A DNA stretch of 34,468 bases from Deltaproteobacteria bacterium (GTDB lineage: Bacteria; Desulfobacterota; Dissulfuribacteria; Dissulfuribacterales; QOAL01): contig JALWYO010000125.1 in NCBI GenBank assembly GCA_026992735.1, positions 1 to 34,468 on the forward strand, read 5' to 3'. The notes beneath the pieces are model-generated. The model did not search any database, had not been told where the DNA came from, and saw only the letters and a list, made by a program, of their open reading frames with translations. A program made the position numbers and the translations under genes. Positions 32,802-34,468 of the stretch are shown one piece after another. Within the stretch, counting starts at the first letter, position 1. Each line of letters opens with the position of its first letter.

Positions 32802-34323
32802 TCCCGGTCAAGTTGTCTGGGCCTTGCTGCAGCCCAATTTTCAGGGGAAGCATGCTGTTGTCAGTCCTATTGACAAATATTTTTGCCCCATGATCCGCCA
32901 TGATTTTATTATAGGCCATGGTGAGAAATAGACCGAAACGCCAAGGGGCATGAGCGGTTTCCTGGCTGAATGGTTCTGTAAACCGTGTTTCCTTGTCCGG
33001 CTCTCCGAACATTATTTCAATAACACTGTCTTTTCTGCCTACTGATACGTGCATTTTCGTGCCGGCAGGAACTCTTTCCATTATCTCTTTCAATATGAAG
33101 CTGATACCTTTTTCAAATAATTTTTTATCAATAAGGACCAGGTTGTTGCCTTTTGAAATAGAGAGTTCATATTCAAGCCCCTTTCTTTTTCATGTCTGGT
33201 CCCATCTTGTTCAGGCATTCCTGCATGGTTAGTCCCATGTCCTCTATCTTGGGCCTGGGGGCCTGAAGGGTCACAAAGGAATCCACTTCCTTCAGCACAC
33301 TTGCGATTCCATCAAGTGCTTCCATCACTGCACTGAGTTTTTCAGCATTCGTTCTATCTTCCTGGATCTTGACCCTCTTCAACAGTCCTCCGGCTATCAT
33401 GACCGGATTCCTGATCTCATGAGCTATTGCCTGGGCAAGCCGGGCAAATGCGGCAAGCCTTTCCGCGTCTATGAGCCGGGCTTCCACCTTGCGCAGGTGC
33501 GCAACAGTCTTCTGGTAGCTTTCCTCTACTTCCTACCGCAGTCTGGCATTTTCTATTATAGGACCTGTAATGAAGGCGATTGCCCTTAACAGCTCCATGT
33601 CATCTTTGCTGAATGCGCCTTCCCTGTCTCTTTCCAGATAGATGAGGCCAAATATTTTTCCCCGGAAACGCAGGTGCGCTGCCATGGCAGAGTGTATCTG
33701 CATGGCCATTATGCTCTCCTGCATCGAAAATGCCTTGTCAGACATGGCGTCCTGCAAGAGAAGGCTTTCACCTGTCAAGAGCACCTTTCGAGCAATGCTG
33801 CTGCTTATTGGCAGGCCCCGGAATCATCCAGTGTTACGAGAAAATGCCTGTCAAAGCGTATGATCTTTGAAATGGAACCGAAGAAGCCCTCCAAGAGCTC
33901 ATCTACTGATTGGTGTTCGGAGATAGTCACCGCCATTTCATAGAGGACCTGGAGTCTTTGAGCATCCACGTGCAATTTGTCTTCCAGGGGAGTGGAGTGA
34001 AGAATTACTGTTTCGGTTCCGTTTCCGGCCTGCTGTTTATCCCCGGTTATTTTCAGCCTGGAATTGCCCAGGCCCAGGATATCTCCTGTATTTACTATTG
34101 CTGCACTGCTTATGCGCTGGCCGTTGACAAACACGCCGTTCGAGCTGTTGAGATCAACGATTTTGCAGGCATTGTCCCATGCCTCTATCCTTGCGTGCCG
34201 CCTGGAAACACCTGGATCATTCAGAAGGATATCTGCATTTCTGCTCCTGCCAATCACTGCAGGTAATACAGCCTGGTACTGTTTGCCTGTATGCAGATCG
34301 AGGAGTGTAATGGACTGTTTCAT
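32794..34323 (-). pseudogene. Broken FHA-GAF-histidine-kinase-like gene
   Basis: Read from 34323 leftward, the pieces form one protein of about 509 residues. These are an FHA domain (about 22-93: Ile-Gly-Arg-Ser, Ser-Arg-Arg-His, Ser-Ser-Asn-Gly), a GAF domain, a HisKA-type helix with Ala-His-Glu-Ile-Arg-Asn-Pro, and a HATPase-like end. Three lesions break it. A frame change near the CCCC at 33816-33819 (one G too few on the coding strand) leads to a stop at 33805. An in-frame TAG is at 33535-33533. One extra G in the CCCC at 33178-33181 leads to a stop at 33173. The text continues in family-like fashion after each lesion. The ATPase part also lacks the N-box Asn and clear glycine-rich boxes. 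It is either a decaying gene or a sequence with homopolymer errors. Confidence 0.88.
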
Positions 34324-34351
34324 ATATTATTATTTCTACCTAAATCCTGCA

Positions 34352-34449
34352 ATTGCCGAGTTTGCCGAAGATGCAAGGCGGAAGGGGCGCAGACGTATTT
34401 TGATACTTCAAGTCCCTGACAACGCGGCAGATTCGGTAAACTCGGCAAT
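34352..34449. repeat. Structured palindromic repeat, copy 2 (upstream of the broken kinase gene)
   Basis: A 76-base core (34363-34438) matches the core at 11421-11497. It has TGCCGAAGATGCAAGGCGG at the left, GGGGCGCAG, a central stem GTAT/ATAC (34395-34398 with 34403-34406), ACTTCAAG, and CAACGCGGCAGATTCGGTA at the right. It is flanked by perfectly complementary 11-base arms ATTGCCGAGTT (34352-34362) and AACTCGGCAAT (34439-34449), unrelated in sequence to the arms of copy 1. It lies 29 bp upstream of the ATG of the - strand gene, so it may separate that gene from its promoter or carry regulatory structure. Confidence 0.9.
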
Positions 34450-34468
34450 CCCGAAGGGTGGCGAATGC

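Noticed and set aside
1-34468. Insertion sequence, transposase, integrase, tRNA or phage structural operon
   Set aside because: No transposase or integrase motif, tRNA cloverleaf or phage capsid/terminase gene was seen; phage-like genes here are all T6SS homologues.

Overview
The window is almost entirely a type VI secretion system (T6SS) locus on the + strand, followed by an accessory block of FHA-domain and envelope proteins and one broken gene on the - strand. Frequent AGG (Arg) and ATA (Ile) codons, moderate G+C in the core genes, DUF2169/DUF3540/DUF4150 spike accessories and FHA sensors suggest a Gram-negative deltaproteobacterial (Desulfobacterota-like) chromosome. This assignment is an inference from style and gene content; there is no rRNA, tRNA or housekeeping gene to confirm it.

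Layout. (1) 1-8114: the 3' end of tssJ, then tssK, tssL, tssM, tagF and tssA, mostly overlapping or touching. This is the membrane complex, baseplate adaptor, post-translational regulator and sheath-assembly coordinator. (2) A 129-bp AT-rich gap with a sigma-70-like promoter leads into 8244-16924: tssB, tssC, hcp, tssE, a structured repeat, tssF, tssG and clpV. This is sheath, tube, baseplate and recycling ATPase. (3) 16957-24766: vgrG, a DUF2169-pentapeptide fusion, a 668-residue pentapeptide protein, DUF3540 and a DUF4150 PAAR-like tip, which form the spike and cargo-loading module. All 13 core components (tssA-M) plus a PAAR-like tip are represented, tssJ only partially. (4) 24971-26449: an exported protein with a tandem motif, in the place where an effector or immunity gene would be expected. 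No classical toxin is recognisable. (5) 26541-32801: a DUF3558-like lipoprotein, an FHA-transmembrane-lytic transglycosylase fusion, a double-FHA-transmembrane-TPR protein, a GNA1162-like/beta-helix lipoprotein, and an uncharacterised protein with a possible TIR-like N-terminus. (6) 34323-32794 (-): an FHA-GAF-histidine-kinase-like gene broken by two frameshifts in G runs and one in-frame TAG.

How it fits together. TssJLM spans the envelope and the TssK-TssF-TssG-TssE-VgrG baseplate docks on it. TssB/TssC sheath polymerises round the Hcp tube under TssA, and ClpV recycles the sheath. The spike is sharpened by the PAAR-like protein, and DUF2169/DUF3540/pentapeptide proteins probably load cargo. 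TagF and three FHA proteins point to control after translation, but no Ser/Thr kinase or phosphatase is in the window.

The most interesting signals are: the FHA-transglycosylase fusion, which could couple a cytoplasmic phospho-signal to cell-wall cutting; a T-x-x-hydrophobic motif just after an FHA domain in all three FHA proteins; a dispersed ~77-bp structured element whose two copies sit inside different, individually self-complementary arms; and a VgrG whose C-terminal module has a different base composition from the rest of the gene.
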